Positions 1 to 8,277 of a stretch of DNA of 64,000 bases are shown here, in pieces. The stretch's first letter is position 1. Each line of letters begins with the position of its first letter. The notes below the pieces were generated by a model, which was not told the DNA's origin, ran no database searches, and was given only the letters and a program-made list of their open reading frames with translations. A program made the position numbers and the translations under genes. This DNA is from CAVQCJ01 sp963711005 (lineage in GTDB: Bacteria; Actinomycetota; Actinomycetes; Prado026). The stretch spans positions 496,001-560,000 of the forward strand of contig CAVQCJ010000004.1 of NCBI GenBank assembly GCA_963711005.1, given 5' to 3'.

Positions 1-1
1 G

Positions 2-181
2 GGCATCGACCTCACCGAGCACGCGGAGACCGCGTACGACTGGGGTTCGATCGGTGGCACCGGGGCCGGCCGGGGGAGCACGCTGAGCCTCAGCGGCGCC
101 GGCGCGTCCCACGGCGCTTCCCACGGCGCAGCCTCGACCGGCAGCGGGGCCTCGACAGCAGGGCAGGAGGTGAACGCATGA
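2..181 (+). CDS. amt: Ammonium transporter Amt, C-terminal end (partial)
   Basis: The window opens inside this gene; about 59 codons remain. The reading frame begins with GIDLTEHAETAYDWG, which is the conserved cytoplasmic C-terminal tail of Amt/AmtB channels, followed by a Gly/Ser/Ala-rich end that is not conserved. Amt proteins are trimeric membrane channels for ammonium, and this tail contacts the PII protein. The stop codon overlaps the glnB start (ATGA), so amt, glnB and glnD look like one nitrogen-control operon. Only the tail is visible, so the transporter assignment rests on that motif plus the glnB neighbour. Confidence 0.82.
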   Translation, partial: GIDLTEHAETAYDWGSIGGTGAGRGSTLSLSGAGASHGASHGAASTGSGASTAGQEVNA

Positions 182-516
182 AGCTCGTCACCGCAGTGAT
201 CAAGCCGTTCAAGCTCGACGACGTCAAGACAGCGCTGGAAGCGTTCGGCGTGCACGGCCTGACGGTGTCGGAGGCCTCGGGGTACGGCCGGCAGAAGGGC
301 CACACCGAGGTGTACCGCGGTGCGGAGTACACCGTCGACCTGGTGCCGAAGCTGCGCATCGAGGTGTTGGTGGACGACGCGGACGTCGACGACGTCGTCG
401 AGGTCCTGGTGAAGTCCGCGCAGACCGGGCGCATCGGCGACGGCAAGGTCTGGACGGTCCCGGTGGACACGGTCGTCCGGGTCCGTACCGGAGAGCGCGG
501 GACCGAGGCGCTGTAG
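178..516 (+). CDS. glnB: Nitrogen regulatory protein PII
   Basis: This 112-residue protein has the normal PII length. PII proteins are trimers that bind ATP/ADP and 2-oxoglutarate and control Amt and nitrogen enzymes. The T-loop contains Tyr51 (within RGAEYTVDL), the residue that is uridylylated or adenylylated by GlnD; the B-loop TGRIGDGKVW binds nucleotide. A strong ribosome site (AGGAGGTG) sits just before the ATG, which overlaps the amt stop codon. The modifying enzyme glnD follows 17 bp later. In actinomycetes this gene is often called glnK because it is paired with amt; sequence alone does not separate the names. Confidence 0.96.
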   Translation: MKLVTAVIKPFKLDDVKTALEAFGVHGLTVSEASGYGRQKGHTEVYRGAEYTVDLVPKLRIEVLVDDADVDDVVEVLVKSAQTGRIGDGKVWTVPVDTVVRVRTGERGTEAL

Positions 517-533
517 TGCCGGCGCACTGACCG

Positions 534-2843
534 ATGGGCTACGTGGAAGACCGGACCCAGCTGCTGGCCCGGCCCGAGCTGTTCGGGCCGGACCGGCGGC
601 GGGCGCTCACCGGGCTTACCGACCGATGGGTCAGCGGCCTGTTCGACGACGCGGGCGGTCCCGGCATCGGGGCCGCCCTCGTCGCGGTCGGCGGCTACGG
701 CCGCTCGGAGCTCTCCCCGGGCAGCGACCTGGACCTCCTGCTGGTCGTCCCTGGCACTGCGACCGACGCGCAGGCGGCTGCGGTGGCCTCGGCGGTCTGG
801 TACCCGATCTGGGACGCCGGGCTGCGGCTGGACCACGCGATGCGGACGCCCGCGGAGGCCAGGCGGGTCGCCAGCGACGACCTGCGCGCCCTGCTCGGCA
901 TGCTGGACCTGCGGCACGTCGCCGGCGACGAGTCGGTGAGCGCGGCGCTGCGCGAGGCGGTGCTGGCCGACTGGCGCGCGTTCGCCAAGCGCCGGCTGCC
1001 CGACCTGTTCGCCGGGTGCGCCGAACGCGCCGCCCGGTCCGGCGACCTGGCCTTCTCGCTCGAGCCCGACCTGAAGGAGTCCCGCGGCGGCCTGCGCGAC
1101 CTGGTCAGCCTGCGCGCGGTCGCGGCATCGTGGGTGGCGGACGTCCGGCACGAAGGGCTGGACGAGGCACGGCAGAGCCTGCTGGACGCGCGGGACGCCG
1201 CGCATGACGTGACCGGCCGGCCGTCCGACCGGTTGATGCTGCAGGACCAGGAGGCGATCGCGAAGCGGCTCGGCCTGCTCGACGACGACGCTCTGCTGCG
1301 CCAGGTCGCCGGGGTCGGGCGTTCGGTGGCCTTCGCTCTCGACGAGGCCGCTTTCCGGGTCGAGCGGACGCTCGCCTCGCGCGGGCGACTGGCCCGGCGG
1401 GGCGTCCGCCGGCTCGGCACCCGTGCACCGCTGGCGGACGGTGTCGTCGAGCAGGACGGCGAGGTGGTCCTCGCCCGGGACGCCGACCCCGCCGCGGACC
1501 CGTCGCTGGTGCTGCGGACCGCGGCGGCCGCCGCGCAGGCGGGACTGCGGCTCGCGCCGCACACCGTCCAGCGGCTGGCGGCGCAGAGCCGACCGCTGCC
1601 CGAACCGTGGCCGCGGGCGGCGCTGGACGGGCTGGTCAGCCTGCTCGGCGCCGGCCGCCCGGCGATCCCGGTGTGGGAGGCGCTGGACCAGGCTGGGATC
1701 ACGTCCGCGCTGATGCCCGACTGGGAACGGGTCCGGAGCCGGCCGCAGCGCAACGCCGTGCACCGGTTCACCGTCGACCGCCACCTCGTGGAGGCCGCCG
1801 TCGGAGCGGCCGCCTACGCCCGCCAGGTCGACCGTCCCGACCTCCTGCTGGTCGGCGCGCTCCTGCACGACATCGGCAAGGGCTGGCCGGGGGACCACTC
1901 GGAGGCCGGCGTCGCGGTGGTGGCGGACCTGGCCCCGCGCCTGGGCTTCGGGCCGGAGGACGTCGAGGTCCTGGTGACGCTCGTGCGGCACCACCTGCTG
2001 CTTCCGGACACCGCGACCCGCCGCGACCTCGACGACCCCGCGACGATCGCGCACGTGGCGGCGTCCGTCCGCACGCTCGAGGTTCTCGACCTGCTGCACG
2101 CGCTCACCGAGGCCGACGGGCTCGCCACCGGCCCGGCCGCGTGGACCGAGTGGAAGGCGGCGCTGATCGTCGACCTCGTCGAGCGCACCAGGGCGCTGCT
2201 CGGCGGTCACGAGGTCCCGCAGCCGGCCGACCTCGCCGCGGAGCACGCCGACCTCGTCGCAGCCGGCACGCTGGCCGTGCGGGTGGCTGCCGTCGGCGCC
2301 GAGGGCGTGGAGGTCACCGTGGTGGCCCCGGACGCGGTCGGCCTGCTCGGGCAGGTCGCCGGCGTGCTCAGCCTCAACCGCCTGGCCGTGCGCTCGGCCT
2401 CCACCCAGACCGACGGTGGGATGGCCGTCCAGGTGTGGCAGGTGCTGCCCGAGTTCGGCGAGCCCGCGACTATCGAACGACTGCGCGAGGACGTGCACCG
2501 GGCCGTCCAGGGGACCCTGGACGTCTCGGCCCGGCTGGCCGACCGCGAGCAGTCGTCCTCGCGCCGCCCCGGGGTGCCGGTCCCGCCGCCCCGGGTGGAC
2601 GTGGTCGGCGGCGCCAGCCGGACCGCGACGGTGCTGGAGGTCCGTGCGCACGACCGGCCCGGGCTGCTGCACCGCATCGGCGCATCGCTGGCCGCGTGCT
2701 CGGTGGACGTGCGGTCGGCGCTCGTCTCGACCCTGGGGTCGGAGGCGGTCGACGTCTTCTACGTCGTCGGTCCGGACGGCGCGCCGCTGACCGAGGACCG
2801 GGCCAGGGCGGTCGCCCTCGAGCTTCGGGCCGCGCTGGCCTGA
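534..2843 (+). CDS. glnD: [Protein-PII] nucleotidylyltransferase / removing enzyme
   Basis: This 769-residue protein attaches a nucleotide to, and removes it from, the PII protein encoded just upstream. Visible domains in order are: nucleotidyltransferase with GGYGRSEL near residues 53-60 and GSDLDLL near 63-69; a middle helical region; an HD phosphohydrolase domain with LLHDIGKGWPGDHS near residue 445; and two C-terminal ACT domains (about 590-660 and 700-769) that sense glutamine in the family. Actinobacterial homologues adenylylate rather than uridylylate PII; the sequence does not show which. All key motifs are intact. Confidence 0.95.
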   Translation: MGYVEDRTQLLARPELFGPDRRRALTGLTDRWVSGLFDDAGGPGIGAALVAVGGYGRSELSPGSDLDLLLVVPGTATDAQAAAVASAVWYPIWDAGLRLDHAMRTPAEARRVASDDLRALLGMLDLRHVAGDESVSAALREAVLADWRAFAKRRLPDLFAGCAERAARSGDLAFSLEPDLKESRGGLRDLVSLRAVAASWVADVRHEGLDEARQSLLDARDAAHDVTGRPSDRLMLQDQEAIAKRLGLLDDDALLRQVAGVGRSVAFALDEAAFRVERTLASRGRLARRGVRRLGTRAPLADGVVEQDGEVVLARDADPAADPSLVLRTAAAAAQAGLRLAPHTVQRLAAQSRPLPEPWPRAALDGLVSLLGAGRPAIPVWEALDQAGITSALMPDWERVRSRPQRNAVHRFTVDRHLVEAAVGAAAYARQVDRPDLLLVGALLHDIGKGWPGDHSEAGVAVVADLAPRLGFGPEDVEVLVTLVRHHLLLPDTATRRDLDDPATIAHVAASVRTLEVLDLLHALTEADGLATGPAAWTEWKAALIVDLVERTRALLGGHEVPQPADLAAEHADLVAAGTLAVRVAAVGAEGVEVTVVAPDAVGLLGQVAGVLSLNRLAVRSASTQTDGGMAVQVWQVLPEFGEPATIERLREDVHRAVQGTLDVSARLADREQSSSRRPGVPVPPPRVDVVGGASRTATVLEVRAHDRPGLLHRIGASLAACSVDVRSALVSTLGSEAVDVFYVVGPDGAPLTEDRARAVALELRAALA

Positions 2844-2902
2844 TCCGACCCCGGGTAGCCTGGGCGGGTCCTCCCAGACCCTCGTCCGTCCCCGGAGCGC
2901 CC

Positions 2903-4456
2903 GTGTTCGCCAGCCTGCAGGACCGTCTCGCCGCGACGTTCAAGAACCTGCGCGGCAAGGGTCGCTTGTCCGAGGCCGACATCGACGACACCTGTGCCGA
3001 CATCCGGGTCGCACTGCTCGAGGCCGACGTCGCGCTACCGGTCGTGCGCACGTTCGTCGCCCAGGTCAAGGTGCGGGCGATGGGGGCCGAGGTCTCCCAG
3101 GCGCTCAACCCCGCCCAGCAGGTCGTCAAGATCGTCGACGAGGAGCTCGTCCAGATCCTGGGCGGCGAGACGCGCCGGGTCCGGCTGGCCAAGACCCCGC
3201 CGACCGTGGTGATGCTGCTCGGCCTCCAGGGCGCCGGCAAGACGACGCTGGCCGGCAAGCTGGCCCGCTGGTTCCACGAGCAGGGCCACGCCCCGCTGCT
3301 GGTCGCCGCCGACCTGCAGCGTCCCAACGCCGTGACCCAGCTCCAGGTGGTCGGCGAGCGCGCCGGCGTCCCGGTCTTCGCCCCGGAGCCCGGCAACGGT
3401 GTCGGGGACCCGGTGCGGGTGTCCAGGGACGCCGTCGAGCACGCCAAGACCAAGCAGTACGACGTCGTCATCGTCGACACGGCCGGTCGTCTGGCGATCG
3501 ACGAGGAGCTCATGACGCAGGCCGCCCACATCCGGGCCGCGGTCGACCCCGACGAGGTCCTGCTGGTCGTCGACGCGATGATCGGTCAGGACTCCGTCGT
3601 CACTGCCCAGGCGTTCGCCGAGCAGGTCGGCTTCGACGGGGTCGTGCTCACCAAGCTCGACGGCGACGCCCGCGGCGGGGCCGCGCTGTCCATTGCCACG
3701 GTCACCGGCAAGCCGGTGATGTTCGCGTCCAACGGCGAGAAGCTCGAGGACTTCGACGTCTTCCATCCGGAGCGGATGGCGTCCCGGATCCTCGGCATGG
3801 GCGACATGCTCACGCTGATCGAGCAGGCCGAGAAGACGTTCGACCGCGAGCAGTCCGAGGCGATGGCCGCGAAGCTGGTCGGCGGTGGCGACTTCACCCT
3901 CGACGACTTCCTGGCCCAGATGCAGGCTGTGCGGAAGATGGGCTCGCTGACCAAGCTGCTCGGGATGCTCCCGGGCATGGGGGAGATGCGCGAGCAGATC
4001 GAGAACATCGACGAGCGGGAGATCGACCGCGTCTCGGCGATCATCCAGTCGATGACCCCGACCGAGCGGCAGGACCCGAAGATCCTCAACGGGTCGCGCC
4101 GGGCCAGGATCGCGCGCGGGTCGGGCACCGAGGTCAGCGAGGTGAACGGGCTCGTCGACCGCTTCGACGACGCCCGGAAGATGATGGCGTCGATGGGCAA
4201 GGGCGGCATGCCGTCGATCCCGGGGATGCCAGCGGGTCTGGGCGGGATGGCGGGCGGTCCCGGCCGCGGCCGGCCCGGCAAGCAGGCCAAGCAGGGGAAG
4301 AAGGCCAAGCGCGGCAGCGGCAACCCGGCCAAGCGGGTCGAGCAGGAGCGGGCTGTCGCCAGCCGCCGTACCGACGCTGCGGGTGCCGCCCAGGCAGCCG
4401 CCCTCGACTCCTTCGAGCTCCCCGAGGAGCTCAAAGGCCTCCTCCCACCCGGCTGA
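2903..4456 (+). CDS. ffh: Signal recognition particle protein Ffh
   Basis: Ffh is the GTPase subunit of the signal recognition particle and delivers nascent membrane and secreted proteins to FtsY. The 517-residue product shows the N domain, then the G domain with the P-loop GLQGAGKTT near residue 107, DTAGRL near 191 and TKLDGDARGG near 249, then the methionine-rich M domain (MLPGMGEM and nearby). The tail after about residue 440 is Gly/Lys-rich, as in many actinobacteria, and ends with an acidic segment. The GTG at 2903 is chosen because translation from it begins VFASLQDRLA, the usual family start; the open frame extends further upstream inside glnD, but that part is not Ffh-like. Confidence 0.95.
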   Translation: MFASLQDRLAATFKNLRGKGRLSEADIDDTCADIRVALLEADVALPVVRTFVAQVKVRAMGAEVSQALNPAQQVVKIVDEELVQILGGETRRVRLAKTPPTVVMLLGLQGAGKTTLAGKLARWFHEQGHAPLLVAADLQRPNAVTQLQVVGERAGVPVFAPEPGNGVGDPVRVSRDAVEHAKTKQYDVVIVDTAGRLAIDEELMTQAAHIRAAVDPDEVLLVVDAMIGQDSVVTAQAFAEQVGFDGVVLTKLDGDARGGAALSIATVTGKPVMFASNGEKLEDFDVFHPERMASRILGMGDMLTLIEQAEKTFDREQSEAMAAKLVGGGDFTLDDFLAQMQAVRKMGSLTKLLGMLPGMGEMREQIENIDEREIDRVSAIIQSMTPTERQDPKILNGSRRARIARGSGTEVSEVNGLVDRFDDARKMMASMGKGGMPSIPGMPAGLGGMAGGPGRGRPGKQAKQGKKAKRGSGNPAKRVEQERAVASRRTDAAGAAQAAALDSFELPEELKGLLPPG

Positions 4457-4476
4457 CCCAGCACCTCGGGGCCGGC

Positions 4477-4509
4477 GTTTTCGCTCCTGGCTGGGGGCTC
4501 TGGCACACT
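4477..4509 (+). promoter_or_regulatory. Putative rpsP promoter
   Basis: The 181-bp gap before rpsP contains GTTTTCGC at 4477-4484 and CACACT at 4504-4509, 19 bp apart. The same two words, 18 bp apart, precede rplS. They may be the -35 and -10 elements of ribosomal-protein promoters. Neither is a textbook sigma-A element, so this rests only on the recurrence. Confidence 0.35.
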
Positions 4510-4637
4510 GAGCGACCGAACGCCGCCGCGCGGGGCCCTCTCTCCCTGCCCGAGGCGTCCACCCGAGGCTTCCGGCGCCGCAACCCCACGCGGGCAGACG
4601 GGTCTCACCCCATCGACACCCAGGAGATGTCCCTCCC

Positions 4638-5267
4638 GTGGCAGTGAAGATCAAGCTCAAGCGCCTCGGCAAGATGCGCAACCCGCAGTACCGGATCGTG
4701 GTCGCCGACGCGCGCACGAAGCGCGACGGCCGGGCGATCGAGGAGATCGGCAAGTACCACCCCAAGGAGCACCCGAGCCTCATCGAGGTCGACTCCGCCC
4801 GGGCCCGCTACTGGCTCGGCGTCGGCGCGCAGCCGACCGAGGCCGTCGAGGCGATCCTCAAGGTGACCGGCGACTGGCAGGCCGCCAAGGGCCTGCCCGG
4901 CTCCGAGGGCACGTTGCAGGTGCGGGCGCCCCGCGCGGACAAGAAGGCGGTCTTCGAGGCGGCGGCCAAGGAGTCGGCCGACGAGCCGCGAGCCGAGGCC
5001 GTGACCCCGCGGGCGAAGAAGGCCCCGGCCAAGGCGGCTCCCGTCGAGGAGAGCCCGGCGGCCGAGGTCGCCCAGGCCCCGGCCGAGACGCCCCCCGAGA
5101 CCGCCGAGGTCGTGGAGACCGGGCCGACCCCCGAGGCCGCCGAGCCGGTCGCTGAGGCGGCTGAGGCGGCTGAGGTGGCTGAGGCGGCTGAGGCGGCTGA
5201 GGCGGCGCCCGTCACCGACGAGCCCGCGCCGGCCGCGGACACCGAGGGAACGAGCGAGCAGGCCTGA
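4638..5267 (+). CDS. rpsP: 30S ribosomal protein bS16 with long acidic tail
   Basis: Residues 1 to about 80 are a standard bS16, starting MAVKIKLKRLGKMRNPQYRI. It is a small-subunit assembly protein that binds 16S rRNA. The family is usually 80-160 residues; this one is 209 because of an Ala/Glu/Pro-rich C-terminal tail of about 120 residues containing a perfect-register AEA repeat (5151-5204). Such tails occur in actinobacterial bS16 but vary in length. The GTG start gives the canonical N-terminus. The stop overlaps the khpA start by one base, and rimM and trmD follow, the conserved rpsP-rimM-trmD-rplS order. Confidence 0.95.
   Translation: MAVKIKLKRLGKMRNPQYRIVVADARTKRDGRAIEEIGKYHPKEHPSLIEVDSARARYWLGVGAQPTEAVEAILKVTGDWQAAKGLPGSEGTLQVRAPRADKKAVFEAAAKESADEPRAEAVTPRAKKAPAKAAPVEESPAAEVAQAPAETPPETAEVVETGPTPEAAEPVAEAAEAAEVAEAAEAAEAAPVTDEPAPAADTEGTSEQA
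5151..5204 (+). repeat. 9-bp tandem repeat in rpsP tail
   Basis: Six consecutive copies of GCTGAGGCG, the third with a single C-to-T change (GCTGAGGTG). Each copy encodes Ala-Glu-Ala (Val in the variant), so copy-number change keeps the bS16 frame. It looks like slippage-generated low-complexity coding DNA. Confidence 0.9.
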
Positions 5268-5509
5268 TGGACGACGAGGCGCTCGAGCACCTGGTCAAGG
5301 GCATCGTCGAGCACCCGGACGACGTCACGGTCCAGCCGCGCACCCTGCGGCGGGGGCGGGTGCTCGAGGTCCGCGTGCACCCCGACGACCTCGGCAAGGT
5401 CATCGGCCGCGGCGGGCGTACGGCCAAGGCCCTGCGCACCGTCATCGGCGCGATCAGCCCCGGACACGGCGTCCGGATCGACTTCGTCGACGTCGACGAG
5501 GTGCGCTGA
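5267..5509 (+). CDS. khpA: KH-domain RNA-binding protein KhpA
   Basis: This 80-residue protein is a single KH domain of the YlqC/KhpA family; the RNA-binding GxxG loop is visible as IGRGGRTAKALR. Known members bind RNA together with KhpB and affect cell division and small-RNA biology in Gram-positive bacteria. It sits between rpsP and rimM, its conserved place in actinobacteria and firmicutes, and its ATG overlaps the rpsP stop (TGATG), so it is translationally coupled. Confidence 0.92.
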   Translation: MDDEALEHLVKGIVEHPDDVTVQPRTLRRGRVLEVRVHPDDLGKVIGRGGRTAKALRTVIGAISPGHGVRIDFVDVDEVR

Positions 5510-5514
5510 CCCCG

Positions 5515-6033
5515 ATGCTGCTGGTCGTCGGCCGCATCGGTCGCGCCCATGGCATCAAGGGCGAGGTCACCGTCGACGTCCGCACGGACGAGCCCGAGGA
5601 CCGGATGCCGCCCGGCGCCGTGCTGGTCACCGAACCCGAGGCCGTCGGTCCGCTGACCGTACGGACCGGGCGCGTGCACAGCGGACGCTTGCTGCTCGCG
5701 TTCGACGGGGTCGACGACCGGACGGCCGCCGAGGCGTTGCGGGGGACGCTCCTGCTGGTCGACATCGACCCGGCGGTCAGCCCGGCCGACGAGGACGAGT
5801 GGTACGACCACCAGCTGGTCGGCCTCGACGTGGTGCTGACGGACGGGCGCGTGCTGGGAACCGTGCGAGAGGTCCTGCACCTGCCCGGCCACGACGTGCT
5901 CGCCGTCGACCGCGCCGGCGGCGTCGAGCTGCTGGTCCCGTTCGTGCACGAGATCGTTCCCGAGGTGGACCTCGGCGGGCGCCGGCTCGTGGTCGACCCC
6001 CCGCCGGGCTTGCTCGACGATGCGGACGGCTGA
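5515..6033 (+). CDS. rimM: Ribosome maturation factor RimM
   Basis: RimM assists late 30S assembly around the 16S head domain. The 172-residue product has the RimM N-terminal barrel (VGRIGRAHGIKGEV) and the PRC-type C-terminal barrel beginning at DEWYDHQLVGL. Length and order match the family. It lies 5 bp after khpA and its end overlaps or abuts trmD, consistent with one ribosome-maturation operon. Confidence 0.94.
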   Translation: MLLVVGRIGRAHGIKGEVTVDVRTDEPEDRMPPGAVLVTEPEAVGPLTVRTGRVHSGRLLLAFDGVDDRTAAEALRGTLLLVDIDPAVSPADEDEWYDHQLVGLDVVLTDGRVLGTVREVLHLPGHDVLAVDRAGGVELLVPFVHEIVPEVDLGGRRLVVDPPPGLLDDADG

Positions 6034-6034
6034 C

Positions 6035-6844
6035 GTGCGCATCGACGTCGTCACGATCTTCCCCGAGTACCTCGCCCCGCTCGGGCTCTCGCTCCTGGGC
6101 CGGGCCCGCGAGGCCGGGCTGGTGGATCTTCGCGTGCACGACCTGCGCGCGTACGCCCCGGACCGGCACCGCACGGTCGACGACACCCCGTACGGCGGCG
6201 GCGCCGGCATGGTGATGACGCCGGAGCCCTGGGGACGTGCGCTGGACGAGCTGCTGGGGTCCGCCGGACCGGCGCCGGCGACCGCGCCGCGCCTGGTGGT
6301 GCCCACCCCGTCGGGCCGCCGCTTCGACCAGGTCCTGGCGGTCGAGCTCGCGGCCGAGCCCTGGCTGGTCCTGGCCTGCGGGCGGTACGAGGGGATCGAC
6401 CGCCGCTTCGTCGAAGACGCCGCCGGGCGGGTGCGGGTCGACGAGGTCTCGGTCGGCGACTACGTCCTGGCCGGCGGGGAGTCCGCCGCGATCGTGGTGG
6501 TGGAGGCCGTGACCCGGCTGCTGCCCGGGGTGCTGGGCAACGCCGAGTCCCTGGCCGAGGAGTCGCACGCCGACGGCCTGCTGGAGTACCCGGTCTACAC
6601 CAAGCCGGCGCAGTGGCGCGGGCACGAGGTTCCTGCGGTGCTGCTCAGCGGGAACCACCAGGCGGTGGCCGGCTGGCGGCGCGCGGCCGCCGTGCGGCGG
6701 ACCGCCGCCATGCGGCCGGACCTGCTGCTGGCCCTCGACCCGGCCACGCTGGACCGGGCGGACCGTGAGCTGCTGGCCACGCTCGGCTGGACCGTGGGGC
6801 CCGACGGGCGGTTTTCGCCGCCCGGCGACGCTGTGACACACTAG
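6035..6844 (+). CDS. trmD: tRNA (guanine-37-N1)-methyltransferase TrmD
   Basis: TrmD methylates G37 of tRNAs that read C- and G-starting codons, preventing frameshifts; it uses SAM bound in a trefoil knot. The product (269 residues) carries PYGGGAGMVM, RYEGIDRR and the knot segment GDYVLAGGESAA. The GTG at 6035 gives VRIDVVTIFPEY, the canonical N-terminus, and lies 1 bp after the rimM stop. An in-frame ATG at 6020 would add five residues and overlap rimM; neither has a clear ribosome site, so the start is the only doubt. Confidence 0.94.
   Translation: MRIDVVTIFPEYLAPLGLSLLGRAREAGLVDLRVHDLRAYAPDRHRTVDDTPYGGGAGMVMTPEPWGRALDELLGSAGPAPATAPRLVVPTPSGRRFDQVLAVELAAEPWLVLACGRYEGIDRRFVEDAAGRVRVDEVSVGDYVLAGGESAAIVVVEAVTRLLPGVLGNAESLAEESHADGLLEYPVYTKPAQWRGHEVPAVLLSGNHQAVAGWRRAAAVRRTAAMRPDLLLALDPATLDRADRELLATLGWTVGPDGRFSPPGDAVTH
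6811..6842 (+). promoter_or_regulatory. Putative rplS promoter
   Basis: GTTTTCGC at 6811-6818 and CACACT at 6837-6842, 18 bp apart, lie at the 3' end of trmD and repeat the arrangement found before rpsP. If used, transcription would start near 6850 and leave a leader of about 165 nt before rplS. Confidence 0.33.
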
Positions 6845-7014
6845 GCCGCCGTTCCGCACCACCTCGCGTGCTCCAGCGTGCCCTGCCACAGGGGGGCGCA
6901 GCGCGGGTGCGGACCGGTCAGCCAGCTCGTCCGTCCGCACGTCCCGGCGCCTGCCGGCCCGTGCCTGCTCACACCGCAGCAGACCCGTGGCTCCTGCGAG
7001 AAAGCGACCCGACC

Positions 7015-7380
7015 ATGCAGACCCTCGACTTCGTGGACGCCGCCTCGATGCGTCCCGACCTGCCCGACTTCCGGTCCGGCGACACGCTGAAGGTCCACGT
7101 GCGGGTCGTCGAGGGCAACAAGTCCCGGATCCAGGTCTTCCAGGGCGTGGTCATCCGCCGCCAGGGCGCGGGGGTCCGGGCGACGTTCACCGTCCGCAAG
7201 GTGAGCTACGGCGTCGGGGTCGAGCGCACGTTCCCCCTGCACACCCCGGTGATCGAGAAGATCGAGGTCGTCACCCGCGGCGACGTGCGCCGCGCCAAGC
7301 TGTACTACCTGCGCGACCTGCGCGGCAAGAAGGCCCGGATCAAGGAGAAGCGCGACGCCATGCCCCAGCCGCAGGCCTGA
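7015..7380 (+). CDS. rplS: 50S ribosomal protein bL19
   Basis: bL19 sits at the 30S-50S interface. The 121-residue product includes the family signatures LPDFRSGDTLKVHVRVVEG and KSRIQVFQGVVIRRQG. The ATG at 7015 gives MQTLDFVDAASMRPD, the right length and N-terminus; the frame is open further upstream but that part is unrelated to bL19. A leader of about 170 bp separates it from trmD. Confidence 0.95.
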   Translation: MQTLDFVDAASMRPDLPDFRSGDTLKVHVRVVEGNKSRIQVFQGVVIRRQGAGVRATFTVRKVSYGVGVERTFPLHTPVIEKIEVVTRGDVRRAKLYYLRDLRGKKARIKEKRDAMPQPQA

Positions 7381-7412
7381 TCCGCGCTCAGCGGCTGTTC
7401 AGACAGCTCACG

Positions 7413-7418
7413 TAGTCT
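7413..7418 (+). promoter_or_regulatory. Leaderless-type -10 element of lepB
   Basis: TAGTCT ends 7 nt before the lepB ATG, and no ribosome site precedes that ATG. A TANNNT box at this distance places the RNA start at the start codon. No good -35 hexamer was seen. Confidence 0.5.
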
Positions 7419-7425
7419 GCCGTCG

Positions 7426-8274
7426 ATGGACGCCAACACCGCCGGGGTCGAACCTGTGGACGAGCCGGTCGCGCCCAAGCGCAGCCCGAAGCCGTCACCG
7501 CCCGGGTCGGTGTGGCGGGAGCTGCCCATCCTGATCGTGGTCGCGGTCGCGCTGGCGATCCTGCTCAAGACCTTCCTGCTGCAGGCGTTCTACATCCCCT
7601 CGGGGTCGATGGAGAACACGCTTCAGGTCGGCGACCGGGTCATGGTCAACAAGGTCGTGTACCACCTGCGTGACATCAAGCGCGGCGACATCGTCGTGTT
7701 CGACGGCCTGGACTCGTTCACCCCCGAGGTGACGATCGCCGAGCCGACCAACCCGGTCGCCAAGGGACTGGGCTGGTTCGCCGGCCTCGTCGGCTTCGCG
7801 CCTCCGTCGGAGAAGGACTTCATCAAGCGGGTCATCGGGATCCCCGGCGACCGCGTCGTCTGCTGTGACGCGCAGGGGCGGGTCACGGTCAACAACGTTC
7901 CGCTGGACGAGAAGGACTACCTCTACCCGGGCGTCAAGCCGTCCGAGCAGCCGTTCGACATCACCGTCCCGGCCGGGCGGCTCTGGGTGATGGGCGACCA
8001 CCGCGACATGTCGTCGGACTCGCGCGCCCACCTTGCCGACCCGGGCGGCGGCACGGTCCCCGAGGACAAGGTGATCGGACGCGCGTTCGTGGTCATCTGG
8101 CCGGTCTCGCACTGGGCCTGGCTGTCGAACCCCGCGACGTACGACAAGCCCGGGCTGGCGAAGTCGGCCGCCGCTGCGGCGAGCAGCCCGCTCGCCCTCG
8201 GCCTGGTCGGCGCGCTGCCGGTCGTCGCGGTGCGGCGGCGGCGCCGCCACCGCCGGCGCACCGCGCAGACCTGA
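7426..8274 (+). CDS. lepB: Signal peptidase I
   Basis: This membrane-bound serine protease removes signal peptides from exported proteins. The 282-residue product has a cytoplasmic Pro-rich N-terminus, a membrane anchor at about residues 33-52, and the catalytic Ser61 in IPSGSM just outside it. The general-base Lys lies in KRVIGIPGD near residue 133, and GDHRDMSSDSR is the conserved box E. A second hydrophobic segment near the C-terminus followed by an Arg-rich end is common in actinobacteria. It is 45 bp after rplS, with its own leaderless-type promoter. Confidence 0.94.
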   Translation: MDANTAGVEPVDEPVAPKRSPKPSPPGSVWRELPILIVVAVALAILLKTFLLQAFYIPSGSMENTLQVGDRVMVNKVVYHLRDIKRGDIVVFDGLDSFTPEVTIAEPTNPVAKGLGWFAGLVGFAPPSEKDFIKRVIGIPGDRVVCCDAQGRVTVNNVPLDEKDYLYPGVKPSEQPFDITVPAGRLWVMGDHRDMSSDSRAHLADPGGGTVPEDKVIGRAFVVIWPVSHWAWLSNPATYDKPGLAKSAAAAASSPLALGLVGALPVVAVRRRRRHRRRTAQT

Positions 8275-8277
8275 CCC

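Noticed and set aside
90..2672. Long antisense open frame (about 860 codons) opposite glnB-glnD
   Set aside because: Arg/Gly/Pro/His-rich composition without any domain; it is the mirror of the GC codon bias in glnD.
5151..5204. Short regular repeats considered as a CRISPR-like array
   Set aside because: Units are contiguous 9-bp codon repeats with no spacers and lie inside rpsP.
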